DNA from: Rheum nobile | Taxonomy: Eukaryota; Streptophyta; Magnoliopsida; Caryophyllales; Polygonaceae | Assembly (NCBI GenBank): GCA_027886185.1 | Contig: WOAB01000591.1 | Span: 124,001 to 188,000 of the forward strand | Length of the DNA: 64,000 nt | Direction of reading: 5' to 3' | In this document: piece by piece, positions 33,697-45,931 of the stretch | Layout: each line of letters starts with the position of its first letter | Position numbering within the stretch: position 1 is the stretch's first letter | Translations under genes and position numbers: made by a program | The notes under the pieces: model-generated | The model's database searches: none | Told to the model about the DNA's origin: nothing | Seen by the model: only the letters and a program-made list of their open reading frames with translations

Positions 33697-34632
33697 TCAA
33701 AGTCCCCCGAAACGCTTGCTATATGGCAAGATGTCTACACAGGGTTTCTTAGGACGGGGTTCTTCATCAGGGTCTGGTGATAGACTTCTCACCCTACTTG
33801 GCCTTGGGATACTTGGCTCATCTACTGATCCTGGTGTCCTCGGCCTCATACTTAGACTGGTAACACGCTGGTCATTCACTTCTTGCCCTTCTGGCCTTAC
33901 TCGACCTAGAATACGGTTAATTATATCGTCCATCTAACGTTGCTCTTCGAAAGAGATCTCCTCACTCTGTCTAAGTATCTCCCTCAATTCGGATTCTGAT
34001 CTCCATCTTCTCCGAACAGGATCAGGCTGGGAACCTTCCGGTATCTCTTGGGATTGACTTCCTCTAATGCCGTATTCGACATAGAGGTTCTCCCAGTCCG
34101 CCTCAGTCATTGGCGAGTACATCGGTCTAACTGGCGGACTAGGGTAGATGAATTGCATTCTCGCATGCTCATCATCCACCAATAAGTGTCTTAAACCATC
34201 AGGTTCATAGCCCTGCTCCACCGGGACTTCCTCGAGATCTTCTATTGGATCTTCGTCTTCCATTGGATCCTCCTCGGGATCTTCTTCAGAATCCACTTCT
34301 AGGATTTCTTCCTCCTCTTCTCCTTCTTCCCCTTCTGGGATCATCTCAATCATGTAGTCATTGTCGTAATATCCTCTAGCATATCTTGACAACTCTACCT
34401 CATTTCTCATGTTCTCCCGTGGTGCTACTACCGGCTCGGCCACTGGAACCATGGTTTGGTCGGATACTAGCACAATTGACTCTGGAAGCACGTGTTTTAC
34501 TTCCTTGGGTGGTTCACTTGGTCCTCCAACCTCGAAACTACGAATTGGAACTGGGAATTCAAGCTCCATAGGGGAGGGTGGATTCGCCTCTACTTCCTCC
34601 TTATCCTTTGGGAGTGAAGCACAGGCACCCAT
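33697..34632 (-). pseudogene. Acidic upstream ORF between primer site and gag (chromovirus B)
   Basis: An ORF of about 310 codons starts MGACASLPKDKEE and is interrupted once by TAG at 33934, then continues in frame to 33697. The start resembles an N-myristoylation signal (Met-Gly, Ser at position 6). The middle is a strongly acidic run (34200-34360). The end is basic and Ser/Pro/Arg-rich (PRPSRVRSLSPDPDEEPRPK). I recognise no domain. It shares the phase of gag-pol but is separated from gag by ~230 bases with stops. It may be an accessory gene or an untranslated leader. Confidence 0.55.
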
Positions 34633-34829
34633 ATCTTACGGATGACGAAACGAGAGTTAGTCTTTCTAAATATAGAAGTTGCTTCCATATCAGACTAAAG
34701 AAAAGGCACGACTATAAACGGTAATATTTCAAATTCTTTTCATTTCGAAACCCCAGAGCCTTTGAAAACATTTCTCAATTTAAAACGAGTAAATGGTAAA
34801 TGAATTCCCAAACCCGTTTTAAAACTTTT

Positions 34830-34843
34830 GGCTCTGATACCAG
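34830..34843 (-). other. tRNA-iMet primer binding site (chromovirus B)
   Basis: The minus strand reads CTGGTATCAGAGCC, matching the initiator-Met primer site TGGTATCAGAGC, three bases after the 5' LTR end. Confidence 0.93.
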
Positions 34844-34846
34844 ATC

Positions 34847-37287
34847 TATAACACCCCCAAATCGTAACCCATTTGGAAAGGTATTACCGCCAGTGACCTC
34901 GGTTTCCACACCGAAACCACCCTAGGCTTTACCATTTAAACACAAATCATAAACAGCAATTATGATTTAAACACCAAAACCTTTGGTTAAAACATATGTA
35001 TGGGGATTTCATCCCAATCCCCATAGGACAAAACAGAGTAATCAGCGGAAGTCTTTGTAAAACATAAATACAAGGGTCTTGATCTTAATGATCACTCGCC
35101 AAGGATCGCAACCTGGTAAATGCATTAAAACACCGTTTGCTTTTATAGTCGTTCTAGCCTTCGTATCTCGGATGTTTATCTGATGTGCCGAATCGAACGG
35201 ATGACACCAGCCAACCATGCAGAGAACAATTGCGGTTGGTTAGTCTAATGAAAGACTATGCAAGGGTACAAAGCAGATGGTTCGAGTAGTCGTATTAGGT
35301 TAGACTCATCGCTCCTCGAATAATAACCAACGACGATAGTCAACCACCTTACTTCTACTGGAAGATATCAAAAGGCATGAACAAGAGAAGATTCTGGGGA
35401 CCGAGTCTCGCAGCAATCAACCCAAAAGAAGACTCCAATGAATTGAGTCTTATCGGAAGTATGACAATGTTGGGGAACATAAATAATTTCATACAAGCGT
35501 TCAAAAACGACTTCATGTTTCGGTTCACGACCAACCTCACCGCTTAACGCGAATCCAGATTGGAAAGAGAACGGTACTCTGATCAAATTCAAGACGAGTT
35601 TTCCTAGCTGCACTATTCCCTAGCTGCACTACTCGTCTGATGTATATTTAATCATGTGCTACGACGGCACTTATCTTATTTAATTCCAAAACGTGCATCA
35701 CGTTATAGGCTTTTAAATATATGTATCGCCATGAGGGACATATATTGAATATATGTTTCACCATGAGGGACATATATTGAATATATGTTTTGCCATGAGG
35801 GACATATAGGATATATGTTTCGCCATGAGGGACATACTCCTGAAGGGAATGAATTCCAAGGTTTGTAGCACCAGCTAAGTACCACCATCTCTATACTTAG
35901 CGTATAGAAATCGGTCATGACCCACAGAATGATGTTAGGGGTTTTGCCGCCCTACACACCATTTAGTATTATAATGAAACGACTGGACGTCGAATAGTCC
36001 AACATTCCTGACTACTCGTGCTAACTAAACAGTTCAACACAGTAATAATCATATCACAGTCCTCTAGACTATCATCAATATAATATAGATATTCATAATA
36101 GCGTTGTTCTAACAGATATACAACCTATTATAATATCATATTCTTTTCATATCATTTATCAAAATTGTTCCCAACAAAACAGTAAATCATTCCAAATTAA
36201 TTAACAATCAAACCAATGATAATTAATGGAAATATGGAATGATGAGCAAGAACGAACCACCACTTGCCTTAGATTAGACGAAGCTTTAACAAGCTTAGAG
36301 ATAACGGTTTCCGAGTCCGAAACTGGGACTGATCCTGGACAATAATTCCCTCTGGAATGACCCATAACGAGATCTTAAGTTAGATTCAATATCTACATAT
36401 ATGAATCTAAAAGAATAGGAAAAGGACCAAAGGAGTCAAGCCTCGCCCAAATCCAAACACACACCTCGGACAAGGCTCATCGCGGGTGCAGTGGGGCCCT
36501 TGCCACGGGGTGCGGTCGGTTAACAGTGGCGAGACTTCAACGATGGCAACGGGGGAAACACTCACCAAATCGATTCTTTCGACTTCGATCCGATTGAGTT
36601 TTGATCTCCCAATACCTTAGACCTTTGAATAACACTCAAGAGCACCTTTCTAAACGCTCAAAGGAGTTCGATCACCTTCTCTAACAAAGCTCAAAGCTTG
36701 GCAACAATGGAGGAATTTCAGAGGAGAGAAGGAAGATGACAACTCTGTTTCATGCCACTTTTTCCCTCCGATTTGCTCCATTTAAAGGCCAACCAAGTAG
36801 CTTACCTTCAGCTGACAAGCAAGGAGGAGGTGTCCCGACAGTCAGAAGTAGGCTAGGGGAGTCACCAAGGCTACGTTCTACAGCCATCAAGTTGCAATGC
36901 AACTTGTCGAATGACAGCGGCTCACCGCGGGGTGCGGTGGCGTGGCCGTGGGGTGCGGTGGCTGACTTTGTTACCGCCTCCAAATTTGGCCTTCGCCGCG
37001 GGTGCAGCCACTTGACCGCGGGGTGCGGTAAAGGCCATTTTTTCCCCATTTCGTCTGTTTTGTCCTTTTTACCAAGTGGCTAAATATTTTAAACCACGGG
37101 TTAAATATATTCGTACACGAATGACCTTTTAACCCAAAAATACATTAACTGTATTTTATATTATTCAGAAAAATATTACAGAGATCAAACATCTCATAAA
37201 ATGGCCGTACTTCTCTTAATTTAATCTGACTTATAATATGGGTATTAGCAAATTCAAAATTACCATTACAAAATGAGGTATATTACA
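34847..37287 (-). repeat. 5' LTR of chromovirus B (2441 bp)
   Basis: It aligns with 21976-24393 over its full length. The terminal base next to the primer site is mutated (ends GTTATA rather than GTTACA). It has one more ~40-bp unit of the CCATGAGGGACATATATTG repeat (35725-35830) than the 3' LTR. Confidence 0.93.
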
Positions 37288-37292
37288 GTTAG
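37288..37292. repeat. Target site duplication GTTAG, right of element B
   Basis: It matches 21971-21975. Confidence 0.93.
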
Positions 37293-37474
37293 TATCTCGA
37301 CCACCTGCCTCACTATTTTCCCAATGACCGTAGCATCCAACACGATAGGGGCATGAGGTGGAACTTCCTTTTTAAAAGAATATAGTTTGAAAATAGTCTC
37401 GAAATTAATTTTTGAAAATTCTCAAACCTAACAATAGGCCAAGAATTTTAAAACCATTTCTCTGATACCATAAT
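37293..37474 (-). pseudogene. Leader, primer site and gag N-terminus of element C
   Basis: The minus strand TGGTATCAGAG at 37470-37460 is the tRNA-iMet primer site, five bases after the LTR end. Below it is a short leader and the first part of the gag frame, which stops at the GTTAG insertion site of element B. Compared with B, almost all of the leader, including any upstream ORF, is missing, so an internal deletion is likely. Confidence 0.7.
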
Positions 37475-39855
37475 TGTAACACCCCCGACTTATGTTGGTA
37501 GTGCCACACGCCAGTGACCTTAGACGTTAATGTCCAAAGTCACCCCAAGCTTTAATCGGAACAATTAAGCTTAAATAACTACATAAATATTAAATAATGA
37601 AAGAATAATCAGCGGAAGACATTTTAAATGAATAAACTCAACCTTTTATTAAGATTTCTCTCGTAAAATGAGAAGGACGGTTTTACAACAAAGTATAGTG
37701 ACAGCGGAAGACTTTTAAATTACAGCGGAAGACTCTTTTAAAATAGTCCTAATTACATGACTATGTATTACATTTATTTCATATTAAACATATACGCCTT
37801 GGAAATATTACTTCTTAAAATGCAAACTTCAACTGCAAGCCTTCTCTTCGACTGGTTACTTCAATCGTCGGGGACCAACCTCTGATGTGTCGTATAGGAC
37901 GGATGACACCAGCCAACCATGCAAGGAATAAAAATCTGGTTGGTTAGTCTAATGAAAGACTATGCAAGGGTACAAGCAGAATGGTTCTAGTGATCGTTAC
38001 CGTTTACTATCATTGTCCCTCGAATAACAACCGAAGGAACGATACATAACCCGGAACTTTCACGAAATGATAGAAGAAGACATGCATCGAAAAGAAGACT
38101 CCAACAGAATTGAGTCTTATAGGAAACATATGAAATTGTTTGGGAATGTTAAGTTTTCACACAAGTTTAAAACATGACCTTGATTATTTGGGTCCACGAC
38201 CAACCTCATCGCGCAATGCGAATCCATATTTGAAAGAGGACTTACTCTAACAAGAGTTCGGGCGGGTTCCACGTTGTGCTTCTCGCCCGAGGGTATATTA
38301 ATTATGTGCGTAAAAGCACTTATCTTATTTACTTTCAAAACGTACACTCACGTTAAGGCTTTTAATTTCCATAACAGATCTCGCAATGAGATATAGAACA
38401 TGGGACGAATCCCGAATTTTGGCACTAGTTAAGTGTACCACCACCTATATTCGGATAGAGGTAGGTCATGACCAAAAGTGTTAGGGCATTTATCTTCCTA
38501 ACACAAAGTTATAAAGAAACGACTAGACCTCGTAAGGTACATAGCGTTCCTACGAATACTCGTGCTAACTAAGCATGTAAGTCCACATGTAAATCCACAC
38601 CAAAATCCATTCATCACTTTATGATAATATCATATAGAATTATATATAATAGCGTTGATTCTAGCAATATATACAACCTATTATAAATTCATATTTTAAC
38701 ACATCGTTTTAACAAATCTGTTCCCAAACACAAAACAACAACTTTTATTCCAACTTAATTAAACAATTAAATAATTAATAATCAAGGGAAATATGGAATA
38801 ATGAGCAAGAGTGAACCGCCACTTGCCTTAGCTTTAAATGCACGAAAGGTCGGGTCCGAAATCCGGGAACTGGAACTTGTGCACGGTTGCCTACTAAAAT
38901 TCCAGTTGAATTTTATCATCATCTGTAAGGTCGGATTCCAATCCGTACAATCAACCATGGAGACGAGCACAATCCAACACCGACGATGCATACGAGACGT
39001 GTTTTAAGACGAGAAACCCTAATTAGTTACTATCATAAAGGACGAAACAAAATGAAGGAAAAAGGGCAGTTCTGTGGTCGCAGATAGCATAACCACGGTA
39101 GCGGAACTGGGCAAATCCACGGTCGTAGAAGATAGTTCTGCGGTCGCAGAACTCCATCCCGACACCAGCTCGGGATAGAACTTCAGAGCCTTACCGGTGG
39201 CGACGAGGCGCGGATCTTCGTATTCGGACACTTGTGCACTACCACCTCTCCAATAACTTCACGAGGGTGACGACTCCGGCCTCCGATGATGGTCGACGAC
39301 GACAACACCAGCGACAACTCCGACAAAAACCGAGCTAATGAGAGGAAGAGATGGAGGATGAAGATGCCCTCGGCTCCGCCTCTATTTATAGGGCAAGGGG
39401 GAAGCTCCTCCACTAAATGAGAGGAACACCGATCGATCCCGCTCCCCAACCAGCCGCTCGGGGAAGAAACGGAGGGACGCAGACCGTCGGCATTCGGGAA
39501 GACGGAGGAAGAAGATGATCCAGCGAGCCGCGGTCGCGGTTTCAATACCACGGCCGCGGAAATGCCCAGGCGCCTTTTGGCAAAACCGTGCCCGCGGTTT
39601 CAAAACCGCGGCCGCGGAAATGCCACGCCTGCGGCATTGCCACTTGCATGTGGTTCTTGGGCCTTGATCGCGGTCATGCTTAATCTCGCTTTTATTACTC
39701 CTCCAATAATTAAACCCATATATTTCATTAAATGTGTATCCACACATTCATACGGTTCTTACAGGGTTTACAGAATAAGCCTAACACATCTTACTTACAA
39801 CACGAAAGTTTGAAAATTACCCAAATACCCCTACTCAAAATTGAGGGTTATTACA
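37475..39855 (-). repeat. 5' LTR of element C (2381 bp)
   Basis: The minus strand starts TGTAATAACCCTC and ends CGGGGGTGTTACA. TATAAATAG (about 39386-39394) is the likely TATA box. GC-rich CCGCGGTCGCGG-like units lie upstream (39528-39620) and more degenerate ones downstream (39070-39150). It borders satellite at 39856. Confidence 0.92.
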
Positions 39856-41646
39856 CAAACACACTAAAAACACCTACGATTTATCATTTACGACACAAGG
39901 CAAACCTTTGAGCAAAAATTATGAGTTTTAATTTTGTCAATTTCATTCCCGAATTCATTTTATATTGTCAAAACATTTGGGTGAAAACAAAGAGCTAAGA
40001 GTTTGGGCGACAAACAACACTAAAAAGACCTCCAATTTACTATTTACGACACAAGGCACAACTTTGTGCGAATGTTATCACTTTCAAATTTTGTCAATTT
40101 CTTTATGTGAATCATCTTATATTGTCAAAATATTGGGGGGAACAAAGTGCTAAGAATTTGGGCGACAAACAACACTAACTACACCTACGATTTAAAATTT
40201 ACGACACAAGGCACAACTTTGAACGAAAGTTATGACTTTTAAATTTTGTCAATTTCTTTCCGTGAATCATCTTATATTGTCAAAATATAAGGGGAAACAA
40301 AGAGCTAAGAGTTTATGATACAAACAACACAAAAAATACCTACGATTTACCATTTATGACACAAGGCACAACTTTGAGCGAAAGTTATGAGTTTTAAATT
40401 TTGTCAATTTCTTCTGTGAATCATCTTATATTGTCAAAACACGAAAGTTTAAGCGACAAATAACACTAAAAACACTGACGATTTACCATTTACGACACAA
40501 GGCAGAACTTTGAGCGAAAGTTATGACTTTCACATTTTTTAACTTTCCTTCCGTGAATCATCTTATATTGCTAAAACATTGGGGGAAACAAAGAGCTAAG
40601 AGTTTGGGCAACAAACAACACTGAAAACACCTACGATTTACCGTTTACAACACAAGGCGAAACTTTGAGAGAAAGTTATGACTTTCAAATTTTGTGAATT
40701 TCTATCCGTGAATTATCTAATATTGTCAATATAATTGGGGAAAACAAAGAGCTTAGATTTTGTGCGACAACAACACTAAAAACACCGACGATTTACCATT
40801 TACGACACAAGACACAACTTTGAGCGAATTTTATGAGTTTGAAATTTTGTCAATATCTTTCCTTCAATCATATTATATTGTCAAAATATTGGGGGAAACA
40901 AGGAGCTAAGAGTTTGGGGGACAAACAACACTAAAAACACCTACGATTTACCATTTACGACACGAGGCACAACTTTGAGCGAAAGTTAAGACTTTCAAAT
41001 TTTGTCAATTTCTTTCCGTGAATCATATTATATTGTCAAAATATTGGGGGGAACAAAAAGCTAAGAGTTTGGGCGATAGACAACACTAAAAACACCTACA
41101 ATTTACAATTTACGACATAAGACTTAACTTTGAGTGAAAGTTATGACTTTTAGATTTTGTCAATTTATTTTCGTGAATCATCTTATATTGTCAAATTATT
41201 GGGGCAAAACAAAGAGCTAAGAGTTTGAGACAAACAACACTAAAAACACCTACGATTTACCATTTACGACACAAGGCACAACTTTGAGCGAAAGTTATGA
41301 GTTTCAAATTTTGTCACTTTCTTTATGTGAATCATCTTGTATTGTGAAAACATAGGGGGGGGGACAAAGAGCTAAGAGTTTGGGCGATAAACAACACTAA
41401 AAACACCTACGATTTACCTTTTACGACACATGGAACAACTTTGAGAGAAAGTTATCACTTTCAAGTTTTGTGAATTTCTATCCGTGAATCATCTAAAATT
41501 GTCAAAATATTGGGAAAAACAAAGAGCTAAGAGTTTGTGCGATAAACAACACTAAAAACACCGACGATTTACCATTTATGACACAAGAAACAACTTTGAG
41601 TGAATGTTATGAGTTTGAAATTTTGTCAATTTCTTTCCGTGAATCA
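39856..41646. repeat. 156-bp satellite array, right part (about 12 units)
   Basis: The same monomer as 17093-17862; ACTTTGAG boxes recur about every 150-156 bp from 39905 to 41590. Units vary by several percent and small indels. The array ends at 41646 against a Cassandra-derived fragment. Confidence 0.92.
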
Positions 41647-41918
41647 GAGCACTACCAAAATGGATGAACTCCTGGAAAGTCCTTGTGTTGGCATGGGATG
41701 ACGATTCTATGGTTTTGAGCCTTACTAACAATATCAGACCGACTCCGACTTACAAGTGGACTTGGCTTGGAGGGAAGTCACTCGACCTAGATGGTAGTCT
41801 TTCTATAACACCCACAAAATTGAGTTGTCACAGTGTCGTAGACCAAAAGGATGTACAATGATTTTGAGAATATTATGTGTTGCCGCTACGGAGGATGATC
41901 CCTGTAATAACCCAATCT
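41647..41918 (+). mobile_element. Degenerate Cassandra-type fragment, copy 1
   Basis: ACTACCAAAATGGATGAACTCCTGG and AAAGTCCTTGTGTTGGCAT correspond to the 3' half of 5S rRNA (ATGGGTGACCTCCTGGGAAGTCC). Downstream, ATATCAGACCGACT resembles a decayed initiator-Met primer site and GTCACTCGACCTAGATGGTAGTCTTT matches the internal region at 63060-63176. It shares both its changes and its 3' end with the copy at 61636-61984. Confidence 0.75.
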
Positions 41919-41920
41919 GA

Positions 41921-41936
41921 TATATATATATATATA
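41921..41936. repeat. (TA)8 microsatellite
   Basis: Eight perfect TA units at the edge of the Cassandra-type fragment. Confidence 0.95.
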
Positions 41937-42324
41937 GGCTCCGGTGAAACGATTGCTTACGGTGATTGTGTGTGTTTTCTTTGGTGATTTGTGCAGTGGC
42001 TATTGGTGGGGTTGCTCTCTTATGTGGACTACATCAACAAAATCTTTGGGAAGTTTTCTTGGTTCCCTCATTGGAAACCTTTAAATCAGTTTGCTCGATT
42101 CTCTCGTTAGTACCTTTAAATTCAGTTTGTGAGGAGAGTGGGAGACAAACACAGGTGAGGAGAGTCCACCCCCAAAGGAAAAATCAACGAGTGAAAAGAA
42201 GAGGAGGGAGGCGAGTGAGAGAAAGTTTTTGATTATCACTAACTTTGACCATTTCATTGTTTTGGTGATTTTCCTCTTTTTGTCTTGTTTTCCTTTTGTT
42301 TGTTACCATGTCTTGTAGAATCTC
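41937..42324 (+). other. Leader of element D
   Basis: Noncoding, T-rich sequence ending in a splice-acceptor-like TGTCTTGTAG just before ATG 42325. No primer site or LTR is found upstream; the 5' end of D is lost at the TA repeat. Confidence 0.5.
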
Positions 42325-44454
42325 ATGGACAAAAACAAGCAAGTGTCACATGAAGAAGAGAATTCTCCCATGAGCATGGCAGCTCTTAGAACACTCATAG
42401 AGGAAATGGAGCTGAGGTTTGAGAGAAAGCTTGAGGAGAGGCATGCATCTCGAAGAAGTTCAAGATCAAGGAGTAGCCGCAACTCAAGTCGGTCCCACAC
42501 ACCCACACCCGAGGAGGCCCAACATCTTGCTCAAGATGCCTTGTGTCGACAAGGCATATCCATGCATCCCCCTACAACACATTGGCAGCCAAATGCACCC
42601 ATGGGAGTTGCCGCATCAATGCCTATGTCCTATCCTCCACCGCCATCCTTTGTGCCTCCCATAACCATGTTGTCTCCTTCAGTCGTGTGTTCTGGAGTTG
42701 GGTTGCCTTGGCTCTCAAGGGTTCCCTTGGCGAGCCAACAAATGGCTTATAATCATCATATGGATGGCCCTTCCAATGCCATGCCTCGCCTACACATGCG
42801 CGCGGCCTTTGCGCAGCCCGGTGGCTCTTTTGCATGCCCTCTCTTGCAGCCAAGGCGTGTTCCCATGGCGGAAGCTCCTAGGCAGCCCTATATCCATCCA
42901 AGGAGAGAGGAGCCCTACCCACACCGTTATGGATATGAGCCTGCCGTTTCGGACCATGAGGGTTCGCTTGAACCACCTCCACGCCGACAACAACATGGCG
43001 TCAAGGTGAGTATTCCTCCTTTTGCATGTACATCCGATCCGGAGGCGTACTTTGAATGGGAGTAGAAGACTCAACAAGTCTTTGACTACTATGGATATGG
43101 AGAAGTCGAGCGTGTCAGCCTTGCTACCATTTATTTCACCGAGTTTGCACTCCTTTGGTGGAATGATGAGAAGGAGACGAGAGAGTGCAACCTTGATCCT
43201 CCTATTGACTCATGCACTGCCTTGAAGGATTCTATGAGGAGGCGATTTGTGCCCTCCAACTTTGAGCAACAAGTGCATTCCAAGCTAGAGCGCCTACGCC
43301 AAGGCAACCGGACACCGGACGAGTACTACAAGAAACTTTGTCACCTCCTCGTTCAATTGGGACTTAGGCTTTCGGACAGGTATGTATTGTCAAGGTTTAC
43401 CTCTGGACTAAATCATGAACTTAGTGTGCAGGTAGACTTGCAAAGGTTTGATCATGGCCATGAAGCCTTACACTATGCTACACAAGTGTATGACTCGCTT
43501 TATAGGCGACGTGAAGCTGGAAATGGATCGAAGAGGTGGGATTTTAGTTCATCCAAAGGTAGAGAGATCACCAAGGGGCCAGAAGTGAAGCCTATCACTA
43601 AGAAGGAAGCACCGGCCATGGCCTACAATGACATTAATGCTTACACTAGAGATATTAGGTGCTATAAGTGCATGGGGCGAGGACACATGGCAAAGGATTG
43701 TCCCACCATAAAGCAAGTGCTAATGACGGCTCAAGGAGAGTATGAGTCGGCCGAAGAAGAAGATATAGAGCATGATGAGGATCTAGCCAAGAAGTGGCAA
43801 GAAGAAGATGCCATGGAAGCCTATGCCGCTCAAGGGGAATGTTTCATGGTTTCTCACGTTGAGGATTCCATTGATGGACCCTTGGCGCCGCCCCCTCTTA
43901 ATCAATGGCAAGAATATGTGCTCCAACATTCACAAATCTTCTACCACAAGTGCAAGATAGAAGGTTGTGACAACCATTACCTTGTTATGGTTGATAGTGG
44001 AAGCGATCATAACCTCATCTCTCAATCTGTGGTCAAGCAACTTGGCCTTAAAACATTTCCTCAACCCGTGCCCTACACCATGAGCTGGATCAATGATGAA
44101 ACTCAAGTGAACGTGACAAGGAAGGCATATGTGAAGTTTGTGGTAGGGTCTTACTCGGACATGAAAATGTTTGAGGTGCTTCCCCTTACCGCTTGTGAAC
44201 TACTATTGGGGCGTCCTTGGCAATTTGACTTGGATGTCACCCATGAGGGAAGACAAAATGTGCTCCACTTTGTGAAAGATGGAAGACGTCATTGTTTGGA
44301 GTCTTTGCACCTGGACAACTCTACCGAGTTAGGAGAGAGGCTAGAGAGTTGCACCATGCTATGGTCACCACCACTCTTCGCCCAAGATACCACTGCATGC
44401 CCCATGAGTTCTTCATCCCATCCAGGCACCCAAATGGAAGTGGCTGGTGAGTGA
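42325..44454 (+). pseudogene. Gag-protease of Ty3/gypsy element D, RT absent
   Basis: One frame with a single TAG at 43063. The N-terminus is Ser/Arg-rich. The gag core at about 42990-43520 includes FEWE, FALLWWNDEKETRE and LRQGNRTPDEYYKKL. The CCHC knuckle is CYKCMGRGHMAKDC (about 43660-43701). A retropepsin follows with VDSGSDHNLIS (about 43990) and CELLLGRPWQFDLDVTHEGR. After TGA 44452 there is no RT, RNase H or integrase. It is either an internal deletion or a non-autonomous gag-protease element. The protease style suggests a chromovirus. Confidence 0.88.
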
Positions 44455-44823
44455 GACTTCCCCATGAGTTCTTCGAACTGCCACAACAACCTAAGGGAGT
44501 ACTCTTGCCCTTATTTCTTGTCATGAACTTCAGTCTTAGGCTGCATTTTCAAGAAATTCATGTTCATGTTTCAAACTTTCTTGGAATAATGTCTATCTTC
44601 TCCCATGCTATATTTCCAATCATTGAAACAGGGGATAGGGTACATATTAAGAGGGTAAGATCCATAAACAAAAATTGTTTGTCCATGCAAGTCGGTTAGG
44701 TCAAGTTCATGTGTGTCACAAGCGTCATGAGTATCTTGGAGTTTTTAACTTGCCTAATGTCTTGTGCTTTCAAATTGTAGGTGGCAAGGATTTGAGGTCG
44801 AATCCTCTTTAAGGAGCGGAGGA
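44455..44823 (+). other. Remnant of the 3' end of element D
   Basis: Mostly noncoding. The last part, DLRSNPL followed by purine-rich AAGGAGCGGAGGA (about 44810-44823), is the usual polyprotein end and polypurine tract of chromoviruses just before the LTR. Confidence 0.55.
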
Positions 44824-45842
44824 TGATGTGGTTATGGAAAACATCAAGGCCCATGCCATGCAAGACAAGGCCGAGACTTTAACCAAGTCCGAGGAGCTTG
44901 GACCGACGCCGCTCAAGTCAAGGTTTCTCAAATCCGCCGGGCCAACCTCATCAAAACTAAGCCAATATGAGACCATCCTTCATGATATGCCTAATGAGGA
45001 TCCCATGCCAAAAACTAGGCCATTTGGAGCACGAATGTCTAAGGAGTTGCGAGGAGGCCTAAGGAGCGCCAAGCAAGAAAAGGAGGGCAGCGGCCATCTC
45101 CTAGCTCGGGTCCGAACTCGCCGCACATATGGGGGTCTAGGAGGCTCATATGGACCCAAGGAAGCTACTGACCAACTTTCGCTCGAAACTCACAAGCGGA
45201 TTGAGCTATGGCTCGATGAAACTCTTTGCGCCACACACACCAACGCCAAGGGCGTCGGGCCTGATTTTGGAGCGTGATCATGAGAGTTGGTTCTATTTTG
45301 TTAGGCTTGGGTTTTGACCCATTTTGTGAGGCCCAACTAGTACAACTTTTGCTTATTTAAAACCCACCAATTCACTTGTGCAAGGGTTGGCAAATTGAGA
45401 TCAAAACTCTAAGTTACCTTGTTGTCTTGTTTTTTCCTTCAAATTCCAGAATTGTTCCAATTCAGTTTTCATCTTGTTCTTGTGGTTTTATCAAGAAAAA
45501 TAGCTGATTCTTTCGTGGATCTATCCAAAGACATCATCCCAGTCCGAACTCAAAGCCTCATTGGTGGATATATCCTTTGACGCCGCATGTTCATCCTCTT
45601 CAAGCTTTTGTGGCCATATCCAAGTCAAGAAGAGTCTTTCAATCCTTTTGTGTGGATTCATTTGAGGAGTTGATTGCCTATCCCCCACTCTCCCAGTCAC
45701 GTGAAGATCATCCTCCATTTCCCACGCAAAGTCATCCAAAATCCACATCAAGAAGTAGACATCATCCAAGTTTTCTCTTCTCTTCCGTGAGATTCAAGCT
45801 TGCTTCAAGAACCATTGTTCAAGGATCCTAAGGGGCACATCA
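44824..45842 (+). repeat. LTR of element D (about 1019 bp)
   Basis: It starts TGATGTGG after a polypurine tract and ends CACATCA, two bases before a primer site. TATTTAAAAC (about 45354) is TATA-like. An open frame at 44828-45277 inside the LTR fits a polyprotein tail running into the LTR, as in many chromoviruses, but may be chance. Confidence 0.7.
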
Positions 45843-45931
45843 AGTGGTATCAGAGCCATCATATAAGAAAGATCCTCAAGGTTATAAAGCCATGCAGATT
45901 CAAGGACGAATCTTTTCAAAGGAGGAAAGGA
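45843..45931 (+). other. Minimal internal region: primer site and polypurine tract only
   Basis: TGGTATCAGAGCC (45845-45857, initiator-Met primer site) is followed after about 60 bases by CAAAGGAGGAAAGGA (45917-45931) and then a second LTR start. No coding sequence lies between. This is the layout of a TRIM-like derivative or of an internal deletion. Confidence 0.7.

Larger units (their letters stand above)
21976..37287 (-). mobile_element. Tekay/Del-like chromovirus B (Ty3/gypsy), with CACTA insertion
   Basis: On the minus strand: 5' LTR (37287-34847), tRNA-iMet primer site, an acidic upstream ORF, gag-pol ending in an integrase with a chromodomain-like tail, polypurine tract, and 3' LTR (24393-21976). 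The TSD is GTTAG. Without the 4.3-kb CACTA insertion the element is about 11 kb. gag-pol keeps one frame throughout (all stop positions share one phase), with about ten nonsense codons and no frameshift. LTRs are roughly 97 percent identical in the stretches I compared. Confidence 0.92.
17863..39855 (-). mobile_element. Chromovirus-type Ty3/gypsy element C, inserted in the satellite
   Basis: Read on the minus strand: 5' LTR (39855-37475), initiator-Met primer site (37470-37460), gag (split by element B), a deleted pol, a noncoding 3' part, and a 3' LTR (19666-17863) lacking its last ~640 bp. Satellite units flank both ends, so C landed inside the array. The left LTR end was later lost, so no TSD is visible. 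LTR copies differ more than those of element B, consistent with C being older than B. Confidence 0.85.

Noticed and set aside
41921..41936. TA repeat as a replication origin or promoter
   Set aside because: A plain (TA)8 microsatellite at a repeat boundary with no supporting context.
44828..45277. 149-codon open frame as an independent gene
   Set aside because: It lies wholly inside the LTR of element D; probably the tail of the element's polyprotein or chance.
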